Source: Sediminihabitans luteus (GTDB lineage: Bacteria; Actinomycetota; Actinomycetes; Actinomycetales; Cellulomonadaceae). From it: DNA of 64,000 nucleotides. Positions 1 through 8,711 of this stretch are shown piece by piece. Within the stretch, counting starts at the first letter, position 1. Each line of letters starts with the position of its first letter. The notes beneath the pieces are model-generated. The model saw only the letters and a list, made by a program, of their open reading frames with translations, searched no databases and had not been told where the DNA came from. The position numbers were made by a program, and so were the translations under genes. Location of the stretch: positions 337,925-401,924 of the forward strand of contig NZ_PGFE01000003.1 of assembly GCF_002797595.1 (NCBI RefSeq). Reading direction: 5' to 3'.

Positions 1-170
1 CGCCCAGCGTGACGCCGTCCCCGACGCCCACGCCGACGCCGTCGACCGAGGTGCTCGGCGCGACCGTCGACCGCCTGCCCTGGACGGGCAGCACGCCGCT
101 CGTGCCGTTCGTGGCCGCGCTCCTGCTCGTCGGAGCCGGTGCGGTGCTGCTGCGCCTGCGACGCCGCTGA
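1..170 (+). CDS. C-terminal end of an LPXTG-anchored cell-wall protein (5' end outside window)
   Basis: Only the last 55 residues or so are present, reading in the frame that ends with TGA at 168-170. They show a Ser/Thr/Pro-rich stretch (PSPTPTPTPST) typical of a wall-spanning linker, then LPWTG, a hydrophobic segment of about 18 residues, and a basic RLRRR tail. This is the classic sortase sorting signal with W as the variable residue: sortase would cleave between T and G and attach the protein to peptidoglycan. The function of the exported part cannot be told from the window. A strong hairpin follows the stop. Confidence 0.8.
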   Translation, partial: PSVTPSPTPTPTPSTEVLGATVDRLPWTGSTPLVPFVAALLLVGAGAVLLRLRRR

Positions 171-173
171 GTC

Positions 174-210
174 CGGGCGGGCCGACGACGCGCCGTCGTC
201 GGCCCGCCCG
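174..210 (+). terminator. Terminator hairpin after the LPXTG gene
   Basis: A perfect 16-bp inverted repeat (174-189 with 195-210) around a 5-nt loop begins 3 nt after the stop codon. There is no clear T-run, as is usual in GC-rich actinobacteria, so termination is inferred from the stem alone. Confidence 0.7.
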
Positions 211-219
211 CAGGGCGCC

Positions 220-225
220 TAGGCT
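220..225 (+). promoter_or_regulatory. -10-like box TAGGCT, probable leaderless start of the acetyltransferase
   Basis: TAGGCT ends 6 nt before the GTG at 232. That spacing puts the expected transcription start on the start codon itself, and no Shine-Dalgarno sequence is visible. Confidence 0.5.
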
Positions 226-231
226 GACCCG

Positions 232-771
232 GTGCTCCCCGCCCGGCTGACCGACGGCGTCGTCCTGCGCCTCGCCGCGCCCGACGACGCCACGGCGCTC
301 GCCGCGGCCCTGGTCCGCAACCGCACGCACCTCGCCCCGTGGGAGCCCGAGCGCCCGGCCGAGTTCTTCACGCCCGAGGGTCAGGCGGAACGGCTGCGGA
401 CGGCGCTCGCCGCGCACGACGCCGGCACCGCCGTCCCGCTCGTGCTGGCCGCGGACGACGCGGTGGTCGGTCGGGTCGACCTCGTGGACGTCGTCCGGGG
501 CGCGTTCTGCAACGCCCACCTCGGGTACTGGGTCGACGGCGAACGGCAGGGCCGCGGGATCATGACGGCGGCCGTGGGCGTCGCGCTGCGGGTCGCGCGC
601 GACGACCTCGGCCTGCACCGGGTGCAGGCGGCGACGCTCGTGCACAACGCCGGGTCGCAGCGCGTGCTCGCGACGAACGGCTTCGAGCAGATCGGCCTCG
701 CGCCCCGGTACCTCAAGATCGCCGGGCGGTGGCAGGACCACGTGCTGTTCCAACGGATCCTGCACGACTGA
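232..771 (+). CDS. GNAT acetyltransferase, RimJ/RimL type
   Basis: This 179-residue protein is a single GNAT domain. The acetyl-CoA pyrophosphate loop is visible as QGRGIM (about residues 106-111) after GYWVDGE, and the late VHNAGSQRVLATNGF segment is characteristic of RimJ/RimL-like N-terminal protein acetyltransferases, where N and S help bind CoA. It probably acetylates the N-terminus of a ribosomal or other protein, but the substrate cannot be read from sequence. The GTG start is favoured because a TAGGCT box lies 6 nt upstream and no ribosome-binding site is present. It converges on the MFS gene that ends at 790. Confidence 0.8.
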   Translation: MLPARLTDGVVLRLAAPDDATALAAALVRNRTHLAPWEPERPAEFFTPEGQAERLRTALAAHDAGTAVPLVLAADDAVVGRVDLVDVVRGAFCNAHLGYWVDGERQGRGIMTAAVGVALRVARDDLGLHRVQAATLVHNAGSQRVLATNGFEQIGLAPRYLKIAGRWQDHVLFQRILHD

Positions 772-789
772 GGCCTCACGGCCGGCCGG

Positions 790-2022
790 TCACCGCGCGG
801 GCAGGTGCCGCCGGTACGCCGCGAGCACCGCGACGGCCGTGAGCGCGGCGAGCACCACGAGCGCCCCGAGCAGCACGGGCACGGCGACCCACCCGCTGAG
901 CGCGGAGAGCACCGCGGGCGCGAGGAATCCCGCGTACGCGACGGCGTAGAACACGCCGGTGAGGCCCGCGAGGTCGGCCGGGCCGGCGATCCGCTGGACC
1001 TCGAGCAGGCTCGAGACGATCCCGATGCCGAACGCGACGCCGACCATGGCCGCCGCGACGAGACCGACGACGAGCGAGTCGGCGACCACGGCCGCCACGA
1101 CCGCGCCCAGCCCGACCGCCATGGCCGCGAGGCACACGACGAGGCCGCGCGCGCTCGACGGGGTGTCGACGCGCTTGGCGAGCGGCTGCACGAGCGCCGC
1201 GACGACGAGCGTCGTGACGGTCAGCAGCGTCGCGTACCCGAGCCCCCACTCCCCCGCGGCGTCGCCGAGGAGGACGGGCAGGTAGCCGTAGGCGACGGCC
1301 GCGCCGCAGAACAGCCACGGGGCGGCCGGCACCACGACGCGCACGAACCGCCGGTGCCCGGCGGCGGGGATGCGCAGCTGCCGGCGCAGCGGGCCGGCGA
1401 CGCCGCCCGTGGTCGCGGTCTCGGGCACCCGGGTCACGAGCCACACGAACGGCAGCGCGAGCAGCGCGTGGATCACGAAGGGCAGCCACTCGCCCAGGTC
1501 GGTGAGCTGCGCGATGGCCCCGGCGACGAGCGCCCCGAGCGCCGAGCCGAGCGTGAACGCGAGCGACGCCCGCCGGGCGCCGGCCTGCAGGTCGGCGCCC
1601 GGGTCGTAGGGTCCTTCGGAGAGCTCCTTGATCCAGGCGGTCCCCACGGCCATCGCGACGCCCACGGTCACGCCCGCGAACCAGCGCCCGAGGAGGATCA
1701 GCGCGACGCCGTGCGCGCTGAACGCGAGGAACCCGCTCGCGAGCACCGCGCTGAGCGTCGCGACGAGCATGAGCGGCCGGCGGCCGTAGCGGTCCGAGAG
1801 CGCCCCTGCGAGCAGCAGGGCGGGCGCGAGCCCGAACACGTAGACCCCGAGGAACTCGTTGACGACCGTCGTCGAGTAGTGCTGCACGTCCTTGAAGAGC
1901 AGCAGCAGCGGCGTGAACTGGTTGCCCGCGTACGAGCACACGAACACGAGGGCGAACACCACGACCCAGGGTCGTCCGCGGTGCGCCCTCCGGTCGGACG
2001 ACGTCACCGCGGTCGCGCTCAC
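790..2022 (-). CDS. MFS transporter, 12 predicted membrane segments
   Basis: This 410-residue membrane protein has the major facilitator signature between helices 2 and 3 (ALSDRYGRRPLML) and hydrophobic segments consistent with 12 helices. Its GTG start at 2022 overlaps the stop of the upstream GntR regulator by 4 nt (GTGA), so the two are translationally coupled and the regulator probably controls this transporter. No binding-site residue points to a particular substrate. Long alternative reading frames through the same region lack transporter features and are GC-driven shadows. Family assignment is secure; substrate unknown. Confidence 0.85.
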   Translation of the reverse strand: MSATAVTSSDRRAHRGRPWVVVFALVFVCSYAGNQFTPLLLLFKDVQHYSTTVVNEFLGVYVFGLAPALLLAGALSDRYGRRPLMLVATLSAVLASGFLAFSAHGVALILLGRWFAGVTVGVAMAVGTAWIKELSEGPYDPGADLQAGARRASLAFTLGSALGALVAGAIAQLTDLGEWLPFVIHALLALPFVWLVTRVPETATTGGVAGPLRRQLRIPAAGHRRFVRVVVPAAPWLFCGAAVAYGYLPVLLGDAAGEWGLGYATLLTVTTLVVAALVQPLAKRVDTPSSARGLVVCLAAMAVGLGAVVAAVVADSLVVGLVAAAMVGVAFGIGIVSSLLEVQRIAGPADLAGLTGVFYAVAYAGFLAPAVLSALSGWVAVPVLLGALVVLAALTAVAVLAAYRRHLPAR

Positions 2023-2663
2023 AGCGCGCCCCGGTACCGGGCGACGTGCTCGTGCAGCACCCGTGCGTACCGCTCGGGGTCGCCGTGCGCGAGCGCGTCG
2101 GCGAGCGCGGCGTGGTCGTCGGCGGCCCCCGCGAGCTGGTAGGCGCGCACGCGCAGGAGCTGGTGCCGCAGCCGGCTCTGCCGGTCGCCGAGCAGCGCGT
2201 AGAAGCTGCTCAGCAGGGCGTTGCCCGCGGCGTGCACGACCGCCGCGTGGAACGCGTCGTCGGCCGCGACGAACGCCTCGACGTCGCCCGTCGCGACGTG
2301 CTCGCGCATGGTCGCGACGCTCGGCGCGAGGGTCGCGGCGACCTGGGCGGCGCGGGCGTCGTCGCACACGCGCCGGGCCGCGCTCGCCTCGATGGCCTCG
2401 CGCGCCTCGAGCACGTCGCGCGTCTCGTCGGCCGCCAGGGGCACGACGACGGCGCCGCGGCGGGTCTCGAGCGTGAGCAGCCGCTCGGCCGCGAGGCGCA
2501 GGAACGCCTCGTGCACGGGCGTGCGGCTCACGCCGATCTCTGCGCCCACCTGCGCCTCGCTCAGGAGCGCCCCGCCGGGCAGCCGCCCGGTGAGGATCTG
2601 CTGCTTGACGATCGCGTAGGCGCGCTCGGCGGCAGGTGTCCGGTCGTCCGCGGGGGTGCTCAC
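2019..2663 (-). CDS. GntR-family regulator with FCD ligand domain
   Basis: The 214-residue protein has an N-terminal winged helix (AYAIVKQQILTGRLPGG, then SEAQVGAEIGVSRTPVHEAF, residues about 14-50) of the FadR/GntR type and an all-helical FCD domain with the metal-ligand pattern seen in this subgroup (D in AADDAFH, H in the same helix, later H residues). Such proteins bind a small carboxylate and release DNA. It is the first gene of a two-gene operon with the MFS transporter. A perfect 12-bp palindrome lies 26 nt upstream of the GTG start and is the likely autoregulatory operator. Confidence 0.88.
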   Translation of the reverse strand: MSTPADDRTPAAERAYAIVKQQILTGRLPGGALLSEAQVGAEIGVSRTPVHEAFLRLAAERLLTLETRRGAVVVPLAADETRDVLEAREAIEASAARRVCDDARAAQVAATLAPSVATMREHVATGDVEAFVAADDAFHAAVVHAAGNALLSSFYALLGDRQSRLRHQLLRVRAYQLAGAADDHAALADALAHGDPERYARVLHEHVARYRGAL

Positions 2664-2688
2664 GGCGCGACCGTACGCCGTCCGACGT

Positions 2689-2700
2689 CTTGCATGCAAG
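2689..2700. promoter_or_regulatory. Perfect 12-bp palindrome CTTGCATGCAAG, candidate GntR operator
   Basis: The palindrome lies between the divergent GntR and MarR genes, 26 nt before the GntR start. GntR/FCD regulators commonly bind short AT-containing palindromes of this size near their own promoters; assigning it to this GntR protein is inference from position. Confidence 0.6.
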
Positions 2701-2742
2701 GTCGCGTCCAACCGCTCAGGGTCGAAGAATGCAAAGGAAGAC

Positions 2743-2772
2743 TTGGCAGTTTCCCTTCTCGCGTGGCACAAT
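2743..2772 (+). promoter_or_regulatory. Promoter of the MarR gene: TTGGCA - 18 nt - CACAAT
   Basis: A -35-like TTGGCA (2743-2748) and a -10-like CACAAT (2767-2772) are spaced 18 nt apart in an unusually AT-rich stretch. The -10 ends 6 nt before GTG 2779, so the transcript probably starts on the start codon. Confidence 0.6.
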
Positions 2773-2778
2773 AGTTGC

Positions 2779-3231
2779 GTGAGCGAACCAATTTCCCCGA
2801 CCGCGGTGCCGGACACGTCGGACGTCGCGGCCGACCTCCGCAGCATCGTCGGACGCCTGCGCCGCCGCCTGCGCGAGGAGTCGGGCGAGCACGACCTCAC
2901 GCCCTCGCAGACCGCCGCGCTCGGCCACCTCGGCCGACTCGGCCCGGCGACCGTGACCGACCTCGCGCGCGCCGAGCGCATGCGCCCGCAGTCGATGGGC
3001 GCGATCGTCGCGGCGCTCGAGCAGGCCGGCCTCGTGACCGGCACGCCCGACCCGTGCGACCGCCGTCGCACGCTGCTCGATCTGACGCCGCAGGCCCGCG
3101 AGCGCCTCGCGGCGCACCGCGCGGCCCGCCAGGACTGGCTGCACCGCACGATCGCGACCGAGCTCGACACCGGCGAGCAGCAGACCCTCGCGAACGCGGT
3201 CGCGCTCCTGCGCCGCCTCGTCGAGTCCTGA
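2779..3231 (+). CDS. MarR-family transcriptional regulator
   Basis: The 150-residue protein carries the MarR winged helix: LTPSQTAALGHLGRL, ATVTDLARAERMRPQSMGAI (recognition helix, about residues 58-77) and the wing DPCDRRRTLLDLT. MarR dimers usually repress genes for efflux or detoxification and let go on binding aromatic ligands. The start is set at GTG 2779 because the upstream -10 box leaves room only for a leaderless message; an upstream in-frame start at 2656 would place the promoter inside the gene. It lies 89 nt ahead of the isochorismatase-fold gene in the same direction. Confidence 0.87.
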   Translation: MSEPISPTAVPDTSDVAADLRSIVGRLRRRLREESGEHDLTPSQTAALGHLGRLGPATVTDLARAERMRPQSMGAIVAALEQAGLVTGTPDPCDRRRTLLDLTPQARERLAAHRAARQDWLHRTIATELDTGEQQTLANAVALLRRLVES

Positions 3232-3267
3232 GCCCGCCCGACCTCGTCAGCCCCCGGACCATCCCCC

Positions 3268-3308
3268 CGGAACCACCCCGGACCACCCCGGACCACCCCG
3301 GACCACCC
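3268..3308 (+). repeat. Short 10-bp tandem repeat (CCGGACCACC, about 4 units)
   Basis: Three exact units and one unit with an extra base lie between the MarR stop and the ribosome-binding site of the next gene. No structure or protein-binding pattern was recognised in it. Confidence 0.7.
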
Positions 3309-3320
3309 GCAAGGAGCACC

Positions 3321-3884
3321 ATGGCCGTCACCACCCTCGACGCCCGCCCCGCCCTCGTCGTCGTCGACCTCCAGCGCGGGATCGTCGGCCCCGACCCCGC
3401 CCAGCCCGTGCGCGACGTCGTCGACCGCTCGGCCCGACTCGCGGCCGCGTTCCGTGCCAAGGGGCTGCCCGTCGTCCTCGTCAACGTCGCGGGGTCGGCC
3501 CCCGGACGGACGGACGCGCCGCCGCGCCCGCGCGCCGAGCGTCCCGCCGACTGGTCCGACCTCGTTCCCGAGCTCGACCGGCAGGCGGGCGACAAGACCG
3601 TGACCAAGAAGTCGTGGGGGGCGTTCACGCGCACCGACCTCGACGCGTACCTGCAGCAGCAGGCGGTCTCGCAGGTCGTCGTGACGGGCATCGCGACGAG
3701 CATCGGCGTCGAGTCGACCGCCCGCGCGGCCTACGAGCTCGGCTACCACGTGGTGCTCGCGACCGACGCGATGGCCGACCTCACGCCCGAGGCGCACGAG
3801 GCCGCGCTCGCGGGCATCTTCCGCCGCATCGGCGAGTCCGGCACGACCCAGGAGATCCTCGACCTCCTGGCGACCCACGCGTGA
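3321..3884 (+). CDS. Isochorismatase-family (cysteine hydrolase fold) protein
   Basis: The 187-residue protein has the family's first Asp in ALVVVDLQ (about residue 16) and the conserved Lys in TVTKKSWGAF (about 95). The site that carries the nucleophilic Cys in amidases of this superfamily reads TSIGVEST, with Gly in place of Cys. True isochorismatases such as EntB and PhzD also lack the Cys, so the protein may be an isochorismatase-like vinyl-ether hydrolase rather than a nicotinamidase-type enzyme. ATG 3321 is preceded by AAGGAG. It is probably controlled by the MarR gene in front. A hairpin follows the stop. Confidence 0.82.
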   Translation: MAVTTLDARPALVVVDLQRGIVGPDPAQPVRDVVDRSARLAAAFRAKGLPVVLVNVAGSAPGRTDAPPRPRAERPADWSDLVPELDRQAGDKTVTKKSWGAFTRTDLDAYLQQQAVSQVVVTGIATSIGVESTARAAYELGYHVVLATDAMADLTPEAHEAALAGIFRRIGESGTTQEILDLLATHA

Positions 3885-3890
3885 GACCGG

Positions 3891-3917
3891 CCGCCCGACG
3901 CGAGGAGCGTCGGGCGG
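3891..3917 (+). terminator. Terminator hairpin after the isochorismatase-family gene
   Basis: A perfect 11-bp stem (3891-3901 with 3907-3917) with a 5-nt loop starts 6 nt after the stop. Immediately beside it is a 14-bp perfect palindrome (3914-3927, centre GAACGTTC), so this short stretch carries two overlapping symmetric elements just before the next MFS gene. Confidence 0.6.
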
Positions 3918-3930
3918 AACGTTCCGCTCG

Positions 3931-5163
3931 CTGAAGGTCCGCGCCTACCGCGTCTGGGCCGCGGGCGCCGCGGTCTCGAACGTCGGCACCTGGATGCAGC
4001 GCACCGCGCAGGACTGGCTCGTGCTGACCGTGCTCACGCACAGCAGCGCGACCGCGCTCGGCGTCGTCACCGCGCTGCAGTTCACCCCGATCGTGCTGCT
4101 CCTGCCCCTGACGGGCTGGGCGTCGGACCACCTGGACCGCCGCCGCCTCCTCATGGCGACGCAGGCCGTGCAGGGCGTGCTCGCGCTCGCGCTCGGCGTG
4201 CTGACCGTGACCGGGCTGGTGACCCTCGGCCAGGTGTACGTGTTCGCACTCCTGCTCGGCGTCACGACCGCGTTCGACGGCCCCGCGCGGCAGACGTTCG
4301 TCGCCGAGCTCGTGCCCGAGACCGAGCTCGGCAACGCGGTCGCGCTCAACTCGACCTCGTTCAACCTCGCGCGCATGGTCGGCCCCGCGGTCGCGGGCGT
4401 CCTCATCGCCGCGGTCGGCACGGGCTGGGTGTTCCTGCTCAACGGCCTGTCGTTCGTCGCGGTGCTCGGCTCGCTGCTGCTCCTGCGCCCGGCCGACCTG
4501 CGCGCACGTCCCCGCCCGACCGCCACGGGCCGCGCGTCGCTGCTCGACGGGTTCCGCGCCGTGCGCTCCGACCCGCTCACGTCGACCGTGATGCTCATGA
4601 TGCTGCTCGTCGGCACGTTCGGCCTGCAGTTCCAGATCTTCGTGCCGACCATGTCGGTCGCGGAGTTCGGCGTCGGCTCGGCGGCCTACGGCATGCTGAC
4701 CTCCGTCATGGCGGTCGGGTCCGTCGCGGGCGCCCTGCTCGCCGCGCGCCGCTCGCGCCCCGGCATGGCGGCGCTGCTCGCCGGCGCGGCCGTGTTCGCG
4801 GTCGGCCTGGGGCTCGCGGCCGCAGCGCCCGGGTACTGGCTGTTCGCGGTCGTGCTCGTGCTCGTCGGGGTCGCCGCGCAGACGTTCTCGGCGACCTCGA
4901 ACACGCTCGTGCAGCTCTCGACCGCCCCGCACCTGCGCGGACGCGTCATGGCGATCTACCTCGCGGTCGCGCGCGGCGGAGCCCCGGTCGGCGCCCTGCT
5001 GCTCGGGTGGGTCGCGGACGCCGTGGACCCCCGCGCCGGCCTCACCGTCGGCGCCCTCGCGGCGCTCGGGGCGGTCGTGATCGGCCTGCGCTACCTCGTG
5101 CGGCACCGCGGCCTGCACGTCGAGCACGAGTCGTGGCACGTGCACCTGGCCCTCGCCGCCTGA
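3931..5163 (+). CDS. MFS exporter with non-standard or disrupted start
   Basis: A major facilitator of the drug-exporter (DHA-like) type, with GWASDHLDRRRLLM as the loop 2-3 signature, RPADLRARPRP in the central loop and a strongly conserved family N-terminus (YRVWAAGAAVSNVGTWMQR). That N-terminus is encoded from about 3931, but the first ATG, GTG or TTG in frame is ATG 3994, which would cut off most of helix 1. The only plausible codon upstream is CTG 3931. In a different frame a GTG at 3881 overlaps the previous stop (GTGA) and stays open to 3934, which suggests a one-base frameshift as the alternative. Given here from CTG 3931 (410 residues); the start is uncertain, the family is not. Confidence 0.75.
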   Translation: MKVRAYRVWAAGAAVSNVGTWMQRTAQDWLVLTVLTHSSATALGVVTALQFTPIVLLLPLTGWASDHLDRRRLLMATQAVQGVLALALGVLTVTGLVTLGQVYVFALLLGVTTAFDGPARQTFVAELVPETELGNAVALNSTSFNLARMVGPAVAGVLIAAVGTGWVFLLNGLSFVAVLGSLLLLRPADLRARPRPTATGRASLLDGFRAVRSDPLTSTVMLMMLLVGTFGLQFQIFVPTMSVAEFGVGSAAYGMLTSVMAVGSVAGALLAARRSRPGMAALLAGAAVFAVGLGLAAAAPGYWLFAVVLVLVGVAAQTFSATSNTLVQLSTAPHLRGRVMAIYLAVARGGAPVGALLLGWVADAVDPRAGLTVGALAALGAVVIGLRYLVRHRGLHVEHESWHVHLALAA

Positions 5164-5247
5164 GCCCGCGGGGGTCGCGTCGAGCCGTGACCTGCGCCCC
5201 GGCCCCGTGGCGCTCCCGGGCCAGGGTGTCGGACGCCGCAGCCCGGG

Positions 5248-5253
5248 TAGCGT
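5248..5253 (+). promoter_or_regulatory. -10-like box TAGCGT, leaderless start of the DksA-like gene
   Basis: TAGCGT ends exactly 6 nt before GTG 5260 and there is no ribosome-binding site between them. Confidence 0.5.
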
Positions 5254-5259
5254 CGGAGC

Positions 5260-5598
5260 GTGACCTCCGACCCCATCCGGGACCGTCTCCTGGCCCGCCG
5301 CGACGCGACCCTGCGCCGGCTCGCGGGCCTGCGGGGCGACGTCCGCGGCCTGGTCGAGGCGTCGCGCGGGTCCAACGCCGACGACGAGCACGACCCGGAG
5401 GGCGCCACGATCGCGTTCGAGCGCGCCCAGGCCGAGGCGCTCGCGACACAGGCCACCGCGGAGATCGACGAGGCGGACGCCGCCCTCGCGCGCCTCGACG
5501 CCGGGACGTACGGCACCTGCGAGTCGTGCGGGCGCCCGATTGCGCCGGGCCGCCTCGAGGCGCGGCCCACCGCACGCCGGTGCATCGACTGCGCGTGA
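5260..5598 (+). CDS. TraR/DksA-family C4 zinc-finger protein
   Basis: The 112-residue protein has a helical N-terminal half followed by a C-terminal zinc finger with the spacing C-x2-C-x17-C-x2-C (CESCGRPI ... RRCIDC). It matches the short actinobacterial DksA/TraR relatives, which may bind RNA polymerase through its secondary channel; the DksA coiled-coil tip is not clearly conserved here, so a role in the stringent response is only possible. The GTG start is supported by the TAGCGT box 6 nt upstream. It converges with the membrane protein gene ending at 5629. Confidence 0.85.
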   Translation: MTSDPIRDRLLARRDATLRRLAGLRGDVRGLVEASRGSNADDEHDPEGATIAFERAQAEALATQATAEIDEADAALARLDAGTYGTCESCGRPIAPGRLEARPTARRCIDCA

Positions 5599-5628
5599 GG
5601 CACCGCCCCCGTGCCGCGGCGCGGTCGG

Positions 5629-6300
5629 CTACAGCGCGCCGATGCCGTCCCCGATCATCTTCGCGCCGATCACGAGCAGCAGGATCGACATGATCACGGC
5701 GTTGTTCTGGACCATCCAGTCCTTGAGCTCGTCGAGGACCTTGCCCGCGCGGTCGCCCAGCGCGAAGTAGATGACGAGGGGCAGCGCGACCCCGACGCTC
5801 GCGACGACCGCGAACACCGCGAGGGCCCCGAACTGCGCACCCGTGTCGCCGGGGGCCGCCGTCGCGATCGCCGCGGCTCCCGAGACGACGAGCAGGAGGT
5901 TCTTCGGGTTCACCGCGCTGAGCAGCACCGCGAGACCCGCGGCCTTCACGGGCGTGAACGTGTCGATGGTCGCCATCCACCGGGGTGTCTCGGGCGCGAC
6001 TCCCTCACGCGGACGCTTGCGGAACTGCCCGACGGCGACGACCAGCAGCAGGGCGCCGAGCACGATCTTGACGACCGCGGCCCAGGTGGGAGTCCCCTCG
6101 TCGTCGGGCACCGCTGCGCCGGACAGCAGCAGCACGATGCTGCCGACGAGCGCGACGCCGACGAACCAGCCGGTCAGGAACGCGAAGCTGTTGGGCTTGG
6201 CACGCGGTGTGACGAGCATGAGCACGACCGCGACCACAGGCAGCGGGCTGATCATGACGCCGACCGCGATGGGCAACGACGCCCCGACAGCGGATCCCAT
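5629..6300 (-). CDS. GAP-family (Sap/LysE-like) membrane protein
   Basis: This 223-residue protein has six hydrophobic segments. Helix 1 (ISPLPVVAVVLMLVTPRAK) and the NPKNLLLVVSGAAAI motif in the middle are hallmarks of the GAP (GPL-addressing protein) family, related to LysE exporters and to mycobacterial Sap, which helps export glycolipids. ATG 6300 is chosen because it is preceded by a good AAGGAG at the right distance. No partner gene is adjacent, so the substrate is unknown. Confidence 0.75.
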   Translation of the reverse strand: MGSAVGASLPIAVGVMISPLPVVAVVLMLVTPRAKPNSFAFLTGWFVGVALVGSIVLLLSGAAVPDDEGTPTWAAVVKIVLGALLLVVAVGQFRKRPREGVAPETPRWMATIDTFTPVKAAGLAVLLSAVNPKNLLLVVSGAAAIATAAPGDTGAQFGALAVFAVVASVGVALPLVIYFALGDRAGKVLDELKDWMVQNNAVIMSILLLVIGAKMIGDGIGAL

Positions 6301-6432
6301 GGGTGCTCCTTCGATCGCGCAGCTCACGGCCCGGTCCCGGGGCGCGTGCGGGGCGCGAGCACGCTCGGCGTCCCGCAGGCAGCATGCCGCACAGCGACGC
6401 CCTGCGCGCGACGGCGCGCGCTGCGGCCGCCC

Positions 6433-8157
<1,725 letters not shown>

Positions 8158-8180
8158 AAGAGGTCACCTGCCGGGTGTGG

Positions 8181-8252
8181 GCGCGGCGACGGGGTCGCGG
8201 CGCGGCGTTCGGGGGCCGGGGCAGGTCAGTTCCACATGATGGTCCGAGCCTA
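8181..8252 (-). promoter_or_regulatory. Leader of the ABC-F gene: -10 box, three-codon ORF and GC hairpin
   Basis: Reading on the minus strand: a TAGGCT box (8252-8247), then ATG TGG AAC TGA (8237-8226), a complete Met-Trp-Asn reading frame, and then a hairpin of 9 pairs in 10 with a 3-nt loop (8203-8194 with 8190-8181), all ahead of the TTG start. Genes for ABC-F proteins are often controlled by ribosome stalling on a short leader ORF; a role here is inference. Confidence 0.4.
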
Positions 8253-8324
8253 CGCCCGTGCCGGACGGCGCGTCACGGCGTTTTCACCGCGCGCTGCGTC
8301 ACACCCGTCGGCGACCATGGGGGC

Positions 8325-8657
8325 GTGAACACCGGACCCACGGGCAGCACACCTCCCGGACGCTCGCCCGGCCGTGCGTCTCCCGAGCCCAGCGGCCACG
8401 GCGGCCACGGCACCGAGCCGCGCCCGGACGACCCGGACCACGCCGGCCTGCACGAGCACGTCGAGCGGCACCGCGACGGCAGCGTGCGCGGACGCGGGCC
8501 GATGGACGGCGAGATCCCGCACGGGTACTGGGAGTGGTTCCGCCTCGACGGCACGCTCATGCGCTCGGGGACGTTCGACCACGGCGTGCAGGTCGGCGAC
8601 TGGACGACGTACGACCGCGCGGGCGTGCCGCACAAGGTCACGCGCATGCGCGGCTGA
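8325..8657 (+). CDS. Small MORN/YwqK-like repeat protein
   Basis: This 110-residue protein has a low-complexity Pro/Gly/Ser N-terminus and then two short beta-hairpin repeats with the MORN-variant pattern: GEIPHGYWEWFRLDGTLMRSG and DHGVQVGDWTTYDRAG (about residues 57-100). Proteins with these repeats, including the YwqK family named after an antitoxin-like gene, are common but poorly understood. No toxin-like partner is next to it. GTG 8325 is favoured since a GACCAT box ends 6 nt upstream and the longer in-frame extension crosses the ABC-F promoter region. Confidence 0.6.
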   Translation: MNTGPTGSTPPGRSPGRASPEPSGHGGHGTEPRPDDPDHAGLHEHVERHRDGSVRGRGPMDGEIPHGYWEWFRLDGTLMRSGTFDHGVQVGDWTTYDRAGVPHKVTRMRG

Positions 8658-8711
8658 CGTCGCGACCGTCTGCCGCTGCAAGAACAGGTTGCCTGGGGCA
8701 CCGTGGTGGAC

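Noticed and set aside
2656..2778. Longer N-terminus for the MarR protein starting at 2656
   Set aside because: It would run through the MarR promoter and part of the GntR regulatory region, and the added residues are not MarR-like.
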